From Sphaeroforma sirkka (taxonomy: Eukaryota; Opisthokonta; Ichthyosporea; Ichthyophonida), in the NCBI GenBank assembly GCA_001586965.3, contig LUCW03001435.1:1-64000 (forward strand): DNA of 64,000 nucleotides, read 5' to 3'. The position numbers and the translations under genes are program-made. Position 1 is the stretch's first letter. Each line of letters starts with the position of its first letter. This document shows positions 37,644 to 49,224 of the stretch, piece by piece. The notes beneath the pieces were generated by a model that saw nothing but the letters and a program-made list of their open reading frames with translations, was not told the DNA's origin and did not search any database.

Positions 37644-38058
37644 TTCCAACGTTATGTTGATGAATACTAGATGTCTATCATCTACTTCCGGATCGGAGTT
37701 TTGTCTCTCCTCGTGAGATTTCACCACGGTATAGAGGCGAAAGACGATTCCACAACTCGAGCTTATAGGCGAGTATAACTCCAGCGGATACCCTAGCTTA
37801 TGGGGGGGTGAAAACATACCAGCGGATACCCTAGCTTTTTGGGGGGTGAAAATATACCAGCACAGCCGGGATGGTTCAAAAGACCAGTTTCCAAGGCAAG
37901 AACTTACTCAGCAGAAGGATTTCATTAGTTTATATATATATATATATATATATTGTTTATTTACACTACTAGTTATATATGTTTAATTTTCAATAGTTTA
38001 AGAGGTCATTTATTTTTGAAGCTCTTCAATCACTGGTGACGCTTGAGCTTGAGGGGAG
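37644..38058 (+). other. 3' UTR of A3 with two G-run repeats and polypurine tract
   Basis: Contains two tandem units with AGCGGATACCCTAGCTT, a G-run and TGAAAA-ATACCAGC (about 37783-37862), a (TA)n tract (about 37931-37955), and GAGGGGAG (38051-38058) directly before the LTR as a likely polypurine tract. Confidence 0.75.
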
Positions 38059-38238
38059 TGTGGTAAAAGTCCCCTTAAACCACTATCAGTGTGGAGTTAG
38101 AATTAATTTACAATTAATTCACACGAGGTGAATTATTTGTAGACCACGTAGACAATCAAATATAAGAATAAATACACCGCACTGAGCCTCAGGGAGACTC
38201 AGTAGGTTTTAGTATCGTATTTTGATGTGTTTACTACA
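38059..38238 (+). repeat. Family A LTR (3' LTR of A3)
   Basis: TGTGGTAAAAG...TTTACTACA, 180 bp. The right flank CAGGTCCAAG is copia sequence, identical to the flank of the LTR at 27855-28035. Confidence 0.85.
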
Positions 38239-39312
38239 CAGGTCCAAGGTGCCGTCGAATTTTTTTTCGAAAAAATAATGATGGGTCTGATCGCGTTGTT
38301 GATATCCCTGTTGACCTAGGACCTCACAGACCTCCACAAAGTATAAATAGCCAGATTGCTTTAGGCCATAGAGCGGTAAATTTACTCTGTACCATACAGC
38401 TTTGTTACCTTGGCTGTACTCAGGATATAATTTCTGCTCCTCTTCGCTGAGTAAATCAAAGGCCAGGTGTAGTCCCTGTGGTATCCTCATATATACGTAA
38501 CGATCCATTTTCCCGTTTAAGTATGCATTTGGCGAGTCGAACTGTCTGACATGCCATTTCTTATTGGCTGTTAGTGCCAAACAAATGCGGACAGTCTCTT
38601 TGCTCATTACCTTGGCGTCACTCCGTTCGAAATCCACTCCTTCGACAGCATTTTATCCGGCTACGGTCAGTCGTCCTTTAAATCGTTCGATTTTTCCAGC
38701 AGAGTCCATTTTAGGAGTAAAGTCCCATTTGGAGTTCATAATCGCGCATTTTGCAGGTTTAGAGCCTACAAGAGTAAAGGTCCCTCGTTTCACTTGGTCT
38801 CGGACTTCTTTGGTCGCTGCGTCCATCCACTCCTTATTATTGGAAAAATTGTCAATTTCACGGAACGTCTTGGGAATTGGGATTTGCGCTGGCGTAGGTT
38901 GTTGCTGATGTTGAGTAGCTGAAAAGGCAGTTGTTGAGCTTCTTCTTCGTCCAGAGCGACAACTGTCATTACTCTTGTTGCTCATCCAGGCTGGATTATC
39001 TGAAATTTTCAAATTTGTGACTTCTCTCGAAGATCGGTGTCCGGCCTTTTTCCGCTTTGAGATGTGTGCGGATATTGTGTCAGTCTGGTTTTTGGAAGCA
39101 GCAGAATAATTTGATGTTGATAAAATGTCAGAGTCCTCCGACTCTCAATGGCGTTTACTAGAGGTGTTTTGAGTAATTTCGCCTGGGTCCATAGGCTGTG
39201 AAGATACAGTTGATAAGTCGTCCTTCGTCGGCTCAGCTTTTCTTCCTGTAGTCTGCTCCGTACACTGTGTCCATCCTTCCATATGTAAAATTCATCTCAA
39301 AAAAAAAAGCGT
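38239..39312 (-). mobile_element. Ty1/copia RT fragment, copy 2 (fossil)
   Basis: Minus-strand translation shows a typical copia RT start (NKEWMDAATKEVRDQVKRGTF, KWDFTPKMDSAGKIERFKGRL), then ETVRICLALTANKKWHVRQFD, AYLNGKMDRYVYMRIPQGL and LYGLKQSGYL. The domain spans about 39012-38240. Its left end abuts a family A LTR and its right end a family B LTR, so neither end is its own. About two breaks in what remains; most of the element is absent. Confidence 0.8.
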
Positions 39313-39558
39313 TGTAGTAAGTATACGCGAGATAACTGTATCTCAACGTTCTCCCTCCTCAGGAGGGAGGGACGTTGTTCATTTATTAGTAATTATAAAC
39401 AGTAATCCTAAAATGACTGACTCTTAAATGAGTCATTAGTCATGTGCTGTAAAACCAGCAAAACCTAAAACCCAGTTTATCAGATTATTCTGATAAACTA
39501 AACTGTAATAATAAACCTAAAATAATCAAATAAATATAAGTACTTGTATTCTGACCAC
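39313..39558 (-). repeat. Family B LTR (3' LTR of B4)
   Basis: Reverse complement of the LTRs at 882 and 11475. In the element's direction it is preceded by a run of eight G (39558-39565 on the plus strand as C), a likely polypurine tract. Confidence 0.85.
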
Positions 39559-40360
39559 CCCCCCCAAACAAACTGAAGCACTGAACAAAGCAGTGTGCCA
39601 GTTTCAGAGATGATAAGAATAGCATAGTACCTTATGTGCTGGCATTATCCTCGAGAGCTAGAGCATTGTGCTGGTATTTATCCTCGAGAGCTAGAGCATT
39701 GTGCTGGCATTTATCCTCGAGAGCTAGAGCATTGTGCTGGCATTTATCCTCAGAGAGCTAGAGCATTGTGCTGGCATTTTACCTCAGAGAGCTAGAGGAC
39801 CCTGATGTGTACGTCTCGAGCGACCCGTCGTGTTTGAATTCTTGAAGCTACTGTTCATCTGTGTCAGCATATAGGAGTTTGGCAAGTACAATATAGGACT
39901 GTATTTGTGTCGAGAGAAAAACTGCCAGTGGCAGAAACCGTGCAAACCATTAACCCGCTGTTTCAAAACAATGCCCAAGGAGTTGTTTGATTGATTTCGC
40001 TGTGGTTATACTCCGAAGCAAGAGTGGCTCATTTAACCTCGCGAGCTTGAGCCGCTGACGATTTTCCCTCGCGAGCTCGAGTGCTAACCGTTTATTCTCG
40101 CGAGCTCGAGTGGCTGGTTTATACTCGGGAGCTAGAGTCGCTGCTTTTTTTATACTCAAGAGCTCGAGTGGCTGGTTTATACTCGGGAGCTAGAGTTGCT
40201 GGTTTATACTCGGGAGCTAGAGTCGCTGCTTTTTTATACTCAAGAGCTCGAGTGGCTGGTTTATACTCGGGAGCTAGAGTTGCTGGTTTATGCTCCAGAG
40301 CTTGAGCTCGATATCCGAGAACAAAGTTATATTGAAGATAAAGTATTAGACTTGTGCACA
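39559..40360 (-). repeat. Family B 3' UTR with two tandem repeat arrays
   Basis: Array 1 (about 39640-39795) has five units of about 33 bp built on TCGAGAGCTAGAGCATTGTG and CTGGCATTTATCC. Array 2 (about 40015-40305) has units built on TACTCGGGAGCTAGAGT and TACTCAAGAGCTCGAGT with GCTGGTTTA. Both share the CTCGAG/AGCT(C)GAG core, which also appears in the family A 3' UTR (ACTCGAGCTTATAGGCGAGT). There are no spacers, so this is not a CRISPR. Confidence 0.75.
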
Positions 40361-41325
40361 TTGGCGCTTACGTGTCCGTGTCTGCGAAGCTTTGTGGTAG
40401 GCCGCGATATCGTTGGCATCATCAAAAGCTTCTGCTGTTTCCCACGTTGGTTCGCCTTCTCGCCATCTCACCAGGTATTCTAATTTCCCCGTCTCATCAT
40501 TCGTACCGATGTGTGATAATATGGCGAAACTCCACCCCTCCTTCGGTCCATAAGTCTTCGTTAATTGGTGGGTCTGTGCGTCTATGCACTAAACGGAGGA
40601 GTTCCACCCGTACCGGTTTGGTCTTGAATTCTGGTGGGGCGGAACCATCCTTGTTCGCTAACTCGTAGCGTTGGCCGTGTCTAGCTTTGACTACATATGG
40701 TCCAAACAATGGCCGCATAGCCTTCGTTGTTCGGCCTTCTGATCGTACCATGACCACATCTCCTTCGTCGAAATGTACCAAGTCGTGAGCATGCAGGCGG
40801 TCAAATGTCGTCGTAAGCTTGCCTGTATACTTCTTGGTAATGTGGTGGAGGGTCGGCAATATAGTGTCCTGTAACTGGTCTAATCGTTGTGCCCAGGTGT
40901 CATTCGTCATCGGCTGAGAATCCGGTAACTCGTCCGTGAAATCGGCGAACGGAACATGGCGGCAGCCAAAGTACACGCTAAACGGTGCACTCTTATGGCG
41001 ACGGGATATCCGAAGGTTCTGGTATAGCATCGTAAACGGAAGGCGTTCGTCCCATCGAAGGGGAACTGCCTCACAGCATTGTCGAATAGAACGTGTAATC
41101 TCCTTGTGACGTCGTTCTGCCGCGCCCAGCACTTGGGGTCGATATGGTGGAGACACCTTATGTAGCATCCCCACTTCCTGGACCAGAAGCTCCACTAACT
41201 TGTTGGTGAACTCCTTCCCCATGTCTGTTTGGATTTTACGGGGAAACCATGTTCGCCAAAAAATCTCTATGAGTGTCTGTGTCGTGGTTTCCTTTGTCTT
41301 GTCCGGTGTGGCTCGAAGGATAGAA
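40361..41325 (-). pseudogene. pol 3' part of B4: integrase core, GPY/F, chromodomain (fossil)
   Basis: Contains MGKEFTNKLVELLVQEVG, PPYRPQVLGAAERRHKEI, GPYVVKARHGQRYEL and, at about 40375-40510, chromodomain-like sequence. The boundary at 41325 is the A5 insertion; the matching continuation is at 49225. A few breaks. Confidence 0.75.
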
Positions 41326-41514
41326 TGTGGTAAAAGTCCCCTTAAACCACTATCAGTGTGAAGTTAGAATTAATTTTACAATTAATTCACTGGACTCCAG
41401 TGAACTATTTGTAGACCACGTAGACAATCAAATATAAGAATAAATACACCGCACTGAGCCTCAGGGAGACTCAGTAGGTTTTAACCTTATCGTATTTGAT
41501 GTGTTTTTACTACA
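41326..41514 (+). repeat. Family A LTR, plus orientation (left edge of A5)
   Basis: TGTGGTAAAAG...TTTTTACTACA, about 189 bp. It contains CACTGGACTCCAGTGAA where the other copies have CACACGAGGTGAA, which gives a longer palindrome at that hairpin. It is followed by eight leader-like bases and then leader in the opposite orientation. Confidence 0.8.
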
Positions 41515-41554
41515 TTTTTACGTTGTTGACTTTCTCTCTAGAATGGAAATTTAA

Positions 41555-41586
<32 letters not shown>

Positions 41587-42068
41587 GAAAATGTATTCTG
41601 TCTTGTAACATCGGTAAATATGTCTTCTAGTTGTGTGTTGGTCGTGGGTTCGATACCCCCCGTGTGATATATTTTTTCCAAATGCTTTCGTGACCATCGA
41701 AGTTCGCGCATGCAACGATGGCGAACATTCGACTCCGAGATATTTTCGAAAAATCGATCTTCTAACCATGCCAGTCTTTTCGTCTAGCCAATTGATTACC
41801 AAAACTTGCTCCCGTAGTTGATTTTGTTGAAAATACGAGTTGAAATCGCATTTTTTTCTGTCTCAGTTTCTCCCAAACGTACTTGCAAAGCTCCTCTTCT
41901 GCATTGCTACCTGTCTCACGGTAACGCGCTTAATTCACACGTTTCCATTCTACGTCGCCTGACACTGTCATCGATTCTACATTGCTACCTGCTTTTCTTG
42001 ATCACCTCTATCTGCCCTTTGTCGTCGCTGTACTCGCCCACACCTATGAAAATCTGCCATATCGACCT

Positions 42069-42247
42069 TGTAGTAAACACATCAAAATACGATACTAAAA
42101 CCTACTGAGTCTCCTGAGGCTCAGTGCGGTGTATTTATTCTTATATTTGATTGTCTACGTGGTCTACAAATAATTCACCTCGTGTGAATTAATTGTAAAC
42201 TAATTCTAACTCCACACTGATAGTGGTTTTAGGGGACTTTTACCACA
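42069..42247 (-). repeat. Family A LTR (3' LTR of A4)
   Basis: TGTAGTAAAC...TTTTACCACA on the plus strand, 179 bp. Its sequence is almost identical to 47872-48051, including the variant AAACTAATTC. Confidence 0.9.
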
Positions 42248-42350
42248 CTCCCCTCAAGCTCAAGCGTCACCAGTGATTGAAGAGCTTCAAAAAATAAATG
42301 ACCTCTTAAACTATTGAAAATTAAACATATATAACTAGTAGTGTAAAATA

Positions 42351-42387
<37 letters not shown>

Positions 42388-42669
42388 ATGAAATCCTTCT
42401 GCTGAGTAAGTTCGTGCCTTGGAAACTGGTCTTTTGAACCATCCCGGCTGTGCTGGTATATTTTCACCCCCCAAAAAGCTAGGGTATCCGCTGGTATGTT
42501 TTCACCCCCCCATAAGCTAGGGTATCCGCTTGGAGTTATACTCGCCTATAAGCTCGAGTTGTGGAATCGTCGTTCGCCTCTATACCGTGGTGAAATCTCA
42601 CGAGGAGAGACAAACTCCGATCCGGAAGTAGATGATAGACATCTAGTATTCATCAACGTAACGTTGGAA

Positions 42670-45600
42670 TTATTGTTGTTGTGCCGCTTTCTTCTTCTGC
42701 CGAGTTTGCTCGGCTTTGTGGTATGCCGCGATGTCATTCGGATCGTCAAAAGCTTCGGCTGACTCCCAAGTTGGATCACCATCCCGCCAGCGAACCAAGT
42801 ATTCTGTATTCCCTGTGGAATCATTCTGTCTATGTCGAATGATGTAACGGAACGAGAACTATCCTGCCACATATGATCTTCTAAAGGCTTTTCGGTGGCT
42901 CTATGGACTAGTCGCAAAAGTTCCACTCTAACTGGTTTACCTTTGAAAGTATCTGGAAGTGAACCATCCTTGTGTGTCAGTTCATATCCTTGTCCCTGTC
43001 TGGCTTTTGACAACGTATGGTCCAAACATTGGTCGCATTGCTTTTGGTTGTGCGACCTTCGGACCGTACCATTACCACATCCCTGGTTGAAAGGCGATAA
43101 AATCGTAAGCATGGAGGCGGTCAAACTGCCTGGATAGTGTGTCTGCGTATTTCTGCGTGACCTTGTAAAGCGTCGGCAAGATAGTGTCGTGCAAACGATC
43201 CAGCCGGTGTGCCCAAGCCTCATTGGTGACCGGCTGATTCCCGGAAGGTCATCCGTGAAGTCAGCAAACGGAACATGACGGCGACCGAAGTAAGCACTGA
43301 ATGGAATGGTGCTGTCTTGTGTCGCCGAGATATTCGGAGGTTCTGGCACAGCATAATAAGTGGTAGTCGGACATCCCATGCCGTAGGCAAAGATTCACAT
43401 AGCTTGCGAACTCCTTCGTGTATGTCTCTGTGTCTTCTCTCCGCTGCTCCCAGAACCTGAGGACGATATGGTGGCGACTTTGCATGCATCACTCCAACTT
43501 CTTGAGTTATTAATTTAACAATCTTGTTCGAAAACTCGCTCTCCCTCGTCTGATTGAATTTTCCTGGGAAAACCATGTTCCCCAAACACCTCCATAAGTT
43601 TCGATGTCACCACTTCTGCTGACTTTGTGGCCGTTGCTCTCAATATCGAGTACCCCGTTGCTATATCCAAGACGTGCAATATATATCGATTTCCTGCTGC
43701 TGAAACTAGTGGCATTGGAATCATGTCGACTTGAATATGATCCCACGGATACTTTGCCGTTATATTAATCATCGGGTGAAATCCCTTTCGTAACACCCTC
43801 TGTCCTAGACATGTGCGACAGTTTCTCCTAACTGTTTGTGCAAGTTCCAGAGCGTTAGGCCACAAATGTCCGTTCTGCTGTAGTTGAGCAACTGTATCTT
43901 CTGCTCTATGATGCCCAATCTCATGCTGACACAAGGTGAGCTGTGTGCGACGGCTTATCTCTTCCTCATCTGGAGAATCCGTCATGGCTACTTCCGAGGT
44001 AGCGATCGATACTAGCCGAGACGTATCTAATGGGGTGACTTTCGATACTGAGGACGGTTCTGCATATCCCAATCGTGCTGAAAACGTCGCTGGAAGGCTG
44101 TAACCATTGCGTGGGCCTACTCTGGCAATGACTGTGTGACCCCATGGTGCCTTGCCACTCGCATACTTTCCGTATTTGAGGAAGGAGTGGGCTGTCCTTG
44201 GAACTAATACTGGGTCTCTTTGTAGAAGCGACTTGAATAACTGGAACCAAGGCTCGTGGGGCGCCCACGGTAGACACACCGTAGCTGTGGCCCTCTCTGA
44301 TCGTATCTTGCGCAACATTCTATGGATTAATCTCCATGGTGGGTTCATCCATCCGTCTATATCTTTCCAACAATGTGCAAACGCTCCACCCCTGTCATCG
44401 TCGGTGTAGTAGCGTGGCAAATGATGGTCCTGATGCGAAGCAAAGACATCGACATTATTCTCACCCATAATCCGTTGCGCTTGCTCAAAGTAGTCTGGAA
44501 AAAAAGTTGCCAACATTCTGCATATAGTACCTCCGGGGTCCTCAGTCTCAACAGTTCCCTCATGAAGCCTAGACCACGCGTCTGGTAACACGTTCTTTAT
44601 ACCCGGGATGTGCGAGATAGTAAAATTGAAAGGCGCTATGATGTGATGCCATCGTTGTAGCATCGGATTCAGCTTTAGCTGTGTGTTCATATACACCAAA
44701 GCCTTGTGATCAGTCAACACTGAAAAGCGTTGACCTTCGAGATGATCCCGGAAGTGTGTGAGACCATATACCAAGGCCAATAATTCCTTCATGGGTGTTG
44801 CGTAATTGCGCTGTGCTGCGTTGAGGGTCTTGCTGAAGAACATTAGGTATTGCTTCTTCCCTTCTATGGTCTGGAACAATGCACCTCCAATACCGTAGTC
44901 GCTTGCATCCGTTTCGAGTTGTAAAGGTACTTCGTCGACGGGAAATTTCAACACTACTGCCTCAACTATATGGCTTGCTTCATGGCATCCCAAGCTTGCT
45001 GGTGTCTCTGTTCCCACCTGTCTCCAATGATTTCCTTAGGCTTCAGTCTTACAAATTCCCGGAGTGGGGCAACTACCTCTGCAAAGTTTGGTAGGTGCTC
45101 GTGAAGAAAGTTGGCTAATCCCAAGGCCGATGCAATGTCTTTGTACTTCTTCGGGGTTGGCCAGTCAATGAGCTTGGCCTGCTTTTCATGGCAAATATCA
45201 ATTCCGGCCTTCGATACTCGCTTCCCTAGGATCATGACTTCTTTGACTGCAAAATGACATTTTGAAGGGTTTAGCTTGAAACTGTGGTACGTCAGCCGCC
45301 GAATGACCTCTTTCACTACTCGTACGTGTTCCTCGTAGTCATCTGTTGCTATTACGATGTCGTCCAGGTAGTGGTGTGCCGGAAGTCCTTGCAATATCAC
45401 ACTCAGTGTACGCTGAAATGCATCCGTTTGTGTTGTAGTCAACTTCGTCGCTGATGAAATTGAACACTACTGCCTCAACTATGCTTTTGCTTCATGGCAT
45501 CCTCCTGAATAGAATACTGCAATCCCCAATCGTGTGCGGATGTCGAATCAATACAAGCTTCTGTTTGCCCCAGAATCCACTAACGCCCTGCATGTCTTAC

Positions 45601-45724
45601 CGTTAATCAGGATGGATATGAATACTGATTGTCCATTGAAAGTAATGGATCTTTGATCGATAGTATCACAGGTGTGCATAGACGGGAAAACTAAAGTTGC
45701 ATCTACATCCGACACCCTTACGTC
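42670..45724 (-). pseudogene. pol region of A4 (fossil)
   Basis: RT with YLDDIVIA (near 45365), RNase H, Dam-like domain (about 44215-44540, GWMNPPW), integrase and chromodomain (42695-42850) are all recognisable. The protease/RT start around 45420-45540 is a mix of two A pol regions. Many breaks; fossil. Confidence 0.8.
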
Positions 45725-46640
45725 CTATTCTCCTGATCGCTGCCTATGGTTTCCCACGTTGCATCCTCTTCTAACTCACCCTGTTCGATTTCTGTCTGGG
45801 TGTGCCAGTATGGAAGCAATGTGTGTGTCTGTAGGCGTGGTCTCCTCCTGCTCCGTTTGCTGGTCGTCCGAGTCTGTTAGAGCCGTAATGGTGTTGACCG
45901 CGGGCAAACTCTTATCGAAGGATACGCCTTGCTTAAATCCTCGGCCCGAGCTGGATGTGAATCCAACCCTTTTGTTCGACTGGTAGTGCTTGCAGGATGA
46001 TATATGCCTGAAACTGGGTGGGGCACCCCGCTCTGCACGCGTAACACGTGGTGGTCGTAGACGTATTTGTGCGTTGTGTGCTGCCTCCTCCTGTATTCGT
46101 ATTCAAATTACGATCTCGTTGTTGGGCTGGAAACTGTCTACGCCTATCCCCACCATTCATTCATCTGTGTCCGTACCCGTTGTCTGAGGATGGCATCGGT
46201 TTCTTGTATGTCTGGATTTAAAATGCGGAGAAGGTCTTCAGTCTCCAGGTGGTCCCAACCTATGTGGAGTGTTGTAGCGTGCGTTCATACGTCATATTAC
46301 CTGTCAGGGTCCTCGAGGAGGGCCTGTATGAGGCAGTGATTAAGCAACCGCTTAGGAATGTCCTTGCCCTTATCTGCTCGCTCCCAGGCTCTCTTGTGAA
46401 CTTCCACAATCTTGTTCAAATAATGTTCCCCCTGGCTGACTCTACACCCTTGGTGCGGGGATTACCCTTCGCCAACTTCTTAAAGGTAGGGTCTACGGTG
46501 GCCTTGCTCTCATGTTGACAGATTTGGGTCTATGACCTGTTCCGCCGGATATACCCTCAGCTCATTATGGTTGTCACGGAGATAGTCAATTGTGGCCTTT
46601 TGCTGCCTTAAAATATATGAGTACCTTATGGAACCAACGT
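45725..46640 (-). pseudogene. gag 3' part of A4 (fossil)
   Basis: C-terminal gag with the zinc-knuckle segment (CYACRAG...) and the block before it. The N-terminal half is replaced by leader sequence at about 46650. Several breaks. Confidence 0.7.
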
Positions 46641-46649
46641 ACCATCCAC

Positions 46650-47245
46650 GACTATTTTTGAAAATACGAGTTGAAATCGCATTTTTCTGTCTCAGTTTCT
46701 CCCAAACTGTGCCTAGCTCCTCTTCTGCATTGCTACCTGTCTCACGCGCGCTTAATTCATTTCGTTTCCATTCTACGTCGCCTGACACTGTCGATTCTAC
46801 ATTGCTACCTGCTTTTCTTGATCACCTCTATCTGCCCTTTGTCGTCTCTGTACTCGCCCACACCTATGAAAATCTGCCATATCGACCTTCTCTACGCCAA
46901 ATTACGTTCTTCTATACCGTCTCCTAACTGCGATACTGCATCATGTTCGTGTTGTGTGGATTGACTAGGCCAGTCAAAACATTGTTCAAACGTCCTATGA
47001 CTGCTAATTAGTCAGAGGGAGGCCTTGATTGTCAACGACGGCCTGAAAAGTCGCATTGGAATTGAAGTATCTGGATTTTCGGACCGAAGATGGATTAAAA
47101 AAATCAAAAGAAGAATGAATGGTTGTTGGGAAATGGTCGGATGACTAATTAATCTATAAAAATTTAGAAATAAAAAAATGCTAAAAATTGCATATATTAC
47201 TAATCACTCCAATTTGCTCTAGATTTAAAAATAATTTTAAAAATA

Positions 47246-47280
<35 letters not shown>

Positions 47281-47372
47281 CACGCAAGTGTATCAAACCG
47301 AGTTAAAAACGGATATATATATATATATATATATTTAATTAAAATTAGTAGCATTCGACCGGATGGTCGGTC

Positions 47373-47424
<52 letters not shown>

Positions 47425-47871
47425 AAAAAAAGAAGAAGAAATAAAATGCTCATCAGCTAAATAAAATGGGCACCTGTTAATTTCTGCATATATTACTAAT
47501 CACTCCAATTTGCTCTAGATTTAAATAATAATAAAAAATCTGCATGATGTATATATATATATATGAAAATCACGCAAACGTATCAAACCGAGCAAAACGG
47601 AAGGTGGGGATTTCTTTTCACTTACATCTGTGCTCGGAAGACTTTGCTCTCTGTCGTAGTTTGCAAGCTCCTTTCGGCTATCCGGTTCTGAGGGAGATCA
47701 ACTCTCCTGTGCTCGGAAGACTTTGCTCCTGTCGTACTTTACAAGCTCCTTTCAGCTACCCGGTTCTGAGGGAGATCAACTCCTGTAATTCGTCAATAAA
47801 ATGAACTTCTCCGTCCACTATTATCCTCGAGATAAAATCGAATAATACACCTAAAGTAACTAGTCGTAAAA
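46650..47871 (-). other. Leader of A4 with multiple (TA)n tracts
   Basis: Leader sequence homologous to A6. (TA)n tracts lie at about 47250-47277, 47313-47333, 47376-47420 and 47550-47566. The duplicated unit of about 77 bp near the LTR occupies about 47625-47790. No gene. Confidence 0.7.
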
Positions 47872-48051
47872 TGTAGTAAACACATCAAAATACGATACTA
47901 AAACCTACTGAGTCTCCCTGAGGCTCAGTGCGGTGTATTTATTCTTATATTTGATTGTCTACGTGGTCTACAAATAATTCACCTCGTGTGAATTAATTGT
48001 AAACTAATTCTAACTCCACACTGATAGTGGTTTAAGGGGACTTTTACCACA
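47872..48051 (-). repeat. Family A LTR (5' LTR of A4)
   Basis: TGTAGTAAAC...TTTTACCACA, 180 bp, directly followed by the ACCT target duplication and the continuation of the A5 leader (TCTCTACGCC). Confidence 0.9.
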
Positions 48052-48420
48052 ACCTTCTCTACGCCAAAATTACGTTTATCCTATACCCCTAACTGCGATA
48101 CTGCATCATGTTCGTGTTGTGTGGATTGACAGGGCCAGTCAAAACATTGTTCAAAACGTCCTATGACTGCTAATTAGTCAGAGGAGGCCTTGATTGTCAA
48201 CGACGGCCTGAAAAGTCGCATTGGAATTGAAGTATCTGGATTTTCGGACCGAAGATGGATTAAAAAAAAAAAAAAAGAAGAATGAATGGTTGTTGGGAAA
48301 TGGTCGGATGACTAATTAATCTATAAAAATTTAGAAAAAAAAAATGCTAAAAAAAATTGCATATATTACTAATCACTCCAATTTGCTCTAGAATTTAAAA
48401 TAATTTTAAAAAATATGCAT

Positions 48421-48457
<37 letters not shown>

Positions 48458-48488
48458 CACGCAAGTGTATCAAACCGAGCAAAAACGG

Positions 48489-48541
<53 letters not shown>

Positions 48542-48576
48542 TTAAAATTAGTAGCATTCGACCGGATGGTCGGATA

Positions 48577-48616
<40 letters not shown>

Positions 48617-49056
48617 AAAGAAGAAGAAATAAAATGCTCATCAGCTAAATAAAATGGGCACCTGTTAATTTCTGTATATATTACTAATCAATCCAATTTT
48701 CTCTAGATTTATAATAATAATAAAATCTGCATGATGTATATATATATATATATGAAAATCACGCAAACGTATCAAACCGAGCAAAACGGAAGGTGGGATT
48801 TCTTTTCACTTATCTGTGCTCGGAAGACTTTGCTCCTGTCGTAGTTTGCAAGCTCCTTTCGGCTATCCGGTTCTGAGGAGATCAACTCCCCTGTGCTCGG
48901 AAGACTTTGCTCCTGTCGTACTTTACAAGCTCCTTTCAGCTACCCGGTTCTGAGGGAGATCAACTCCTGTAATTCGTCAATAAAATGAACTTCTCCGTCC
49001 ACTATTATCCTCGAGATAAAATCGAATAATACACCTAAAGTAACTAGTCGTAAAAA
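48052..49056 (-). other. Leader of A5, right part
   Basis: Continuation of the leader that is interrupted at 42068: left side ...ATCGACCT, right side ACCTTCTCTACGCC. It contains three (TA)n tracts (about 48425-48453, 48489-48530, 48580-48610) and the duplicated 77-bp unit (about 48815-48970). Confidence 0.75.
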
Positions 49057-49224
49057 TGTAGTAAACACATCAAATACGATACTAAAACCTACTGAGTCTC
49101 CTGAGGCTCAGTGCGGTCCACTATTCTTATATTTGATTGTCTACATGGTCTACAAATAATTCACCTCGTGTGAATTAATTGTAAATTAATTCTAACTTGT
49201 CACTGATAGTGGTTTAAGAGGACT
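49057..49224 (-). repeat. Family A LTR, minus orientation (right edge of A5)
   Basis: TGTAGTAAACACATC... to TAGTGGTTTAAGAGGACT, where B4 pol resumes. The outer end of the LTR is not complete. Confidence 0.75.

Larger units (their letters stand above)
32206..38238 (+). mobile_element. Ty3/gypsy family A copy A3 (5'-incomplete fossil)
   Basis: Gag from its middle (about 32206-33856), pol (33857-37643), 3' UTR (37644-38058) and 3' LTR (38059-38238). The 5' LTR, leader and gag start are missing; the joint to B3 carries no LTR, so it looks like recombination rather than insertion. The coding part is the best kept in the window, with about two breaks. Confidence 0.85.
42069..48051 (-). mobile_element. 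Ty3/gypsy family A copy A4, nested in A5 (fossil)
   Basis: Bounded by two LTRs (3' LTR 42069-42247, 5' LTR 47872-48051) and flanked by the 4-bp direct repeat ACCT at 42065-42068 and 48052-48055, the expected target duplication. Inside are the 3' UTR (42248-42669), pol (42670-45724), the end of gag (45725-about 46640) and a leader (about 46650-47871). The gag start is absent. The LTRs differ at about two positions and share a rare variant (AAACTAATTC), so the insertion is recent. About ten breaks. Confidence 0.85.
41326..49224. mobile_element. Family A copy A5, rearranged, hosting A4 (fossil)
   Basis: Plus-oriented LTR at 41326-41514, then a minus-oriented A leader (41522-42068), the nested element A4 (42069-48051), more minus-oriented leader (48052-49056), and a minus-oriented LTR lacking its last bases (49057-49224). 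It has no gag or pol of its own. The two LTRs face opposite ways, so A5 is an inverted or recombined remnant, not a plain insertion. Confidence 0.7.

Noticed and set aside
39640-39795. CRISPR-like regular repeats
   Set aside because: Units are contiguous without unique spacers and lie in the 3' UTR of a retroelement in a eukaryotic sequence.
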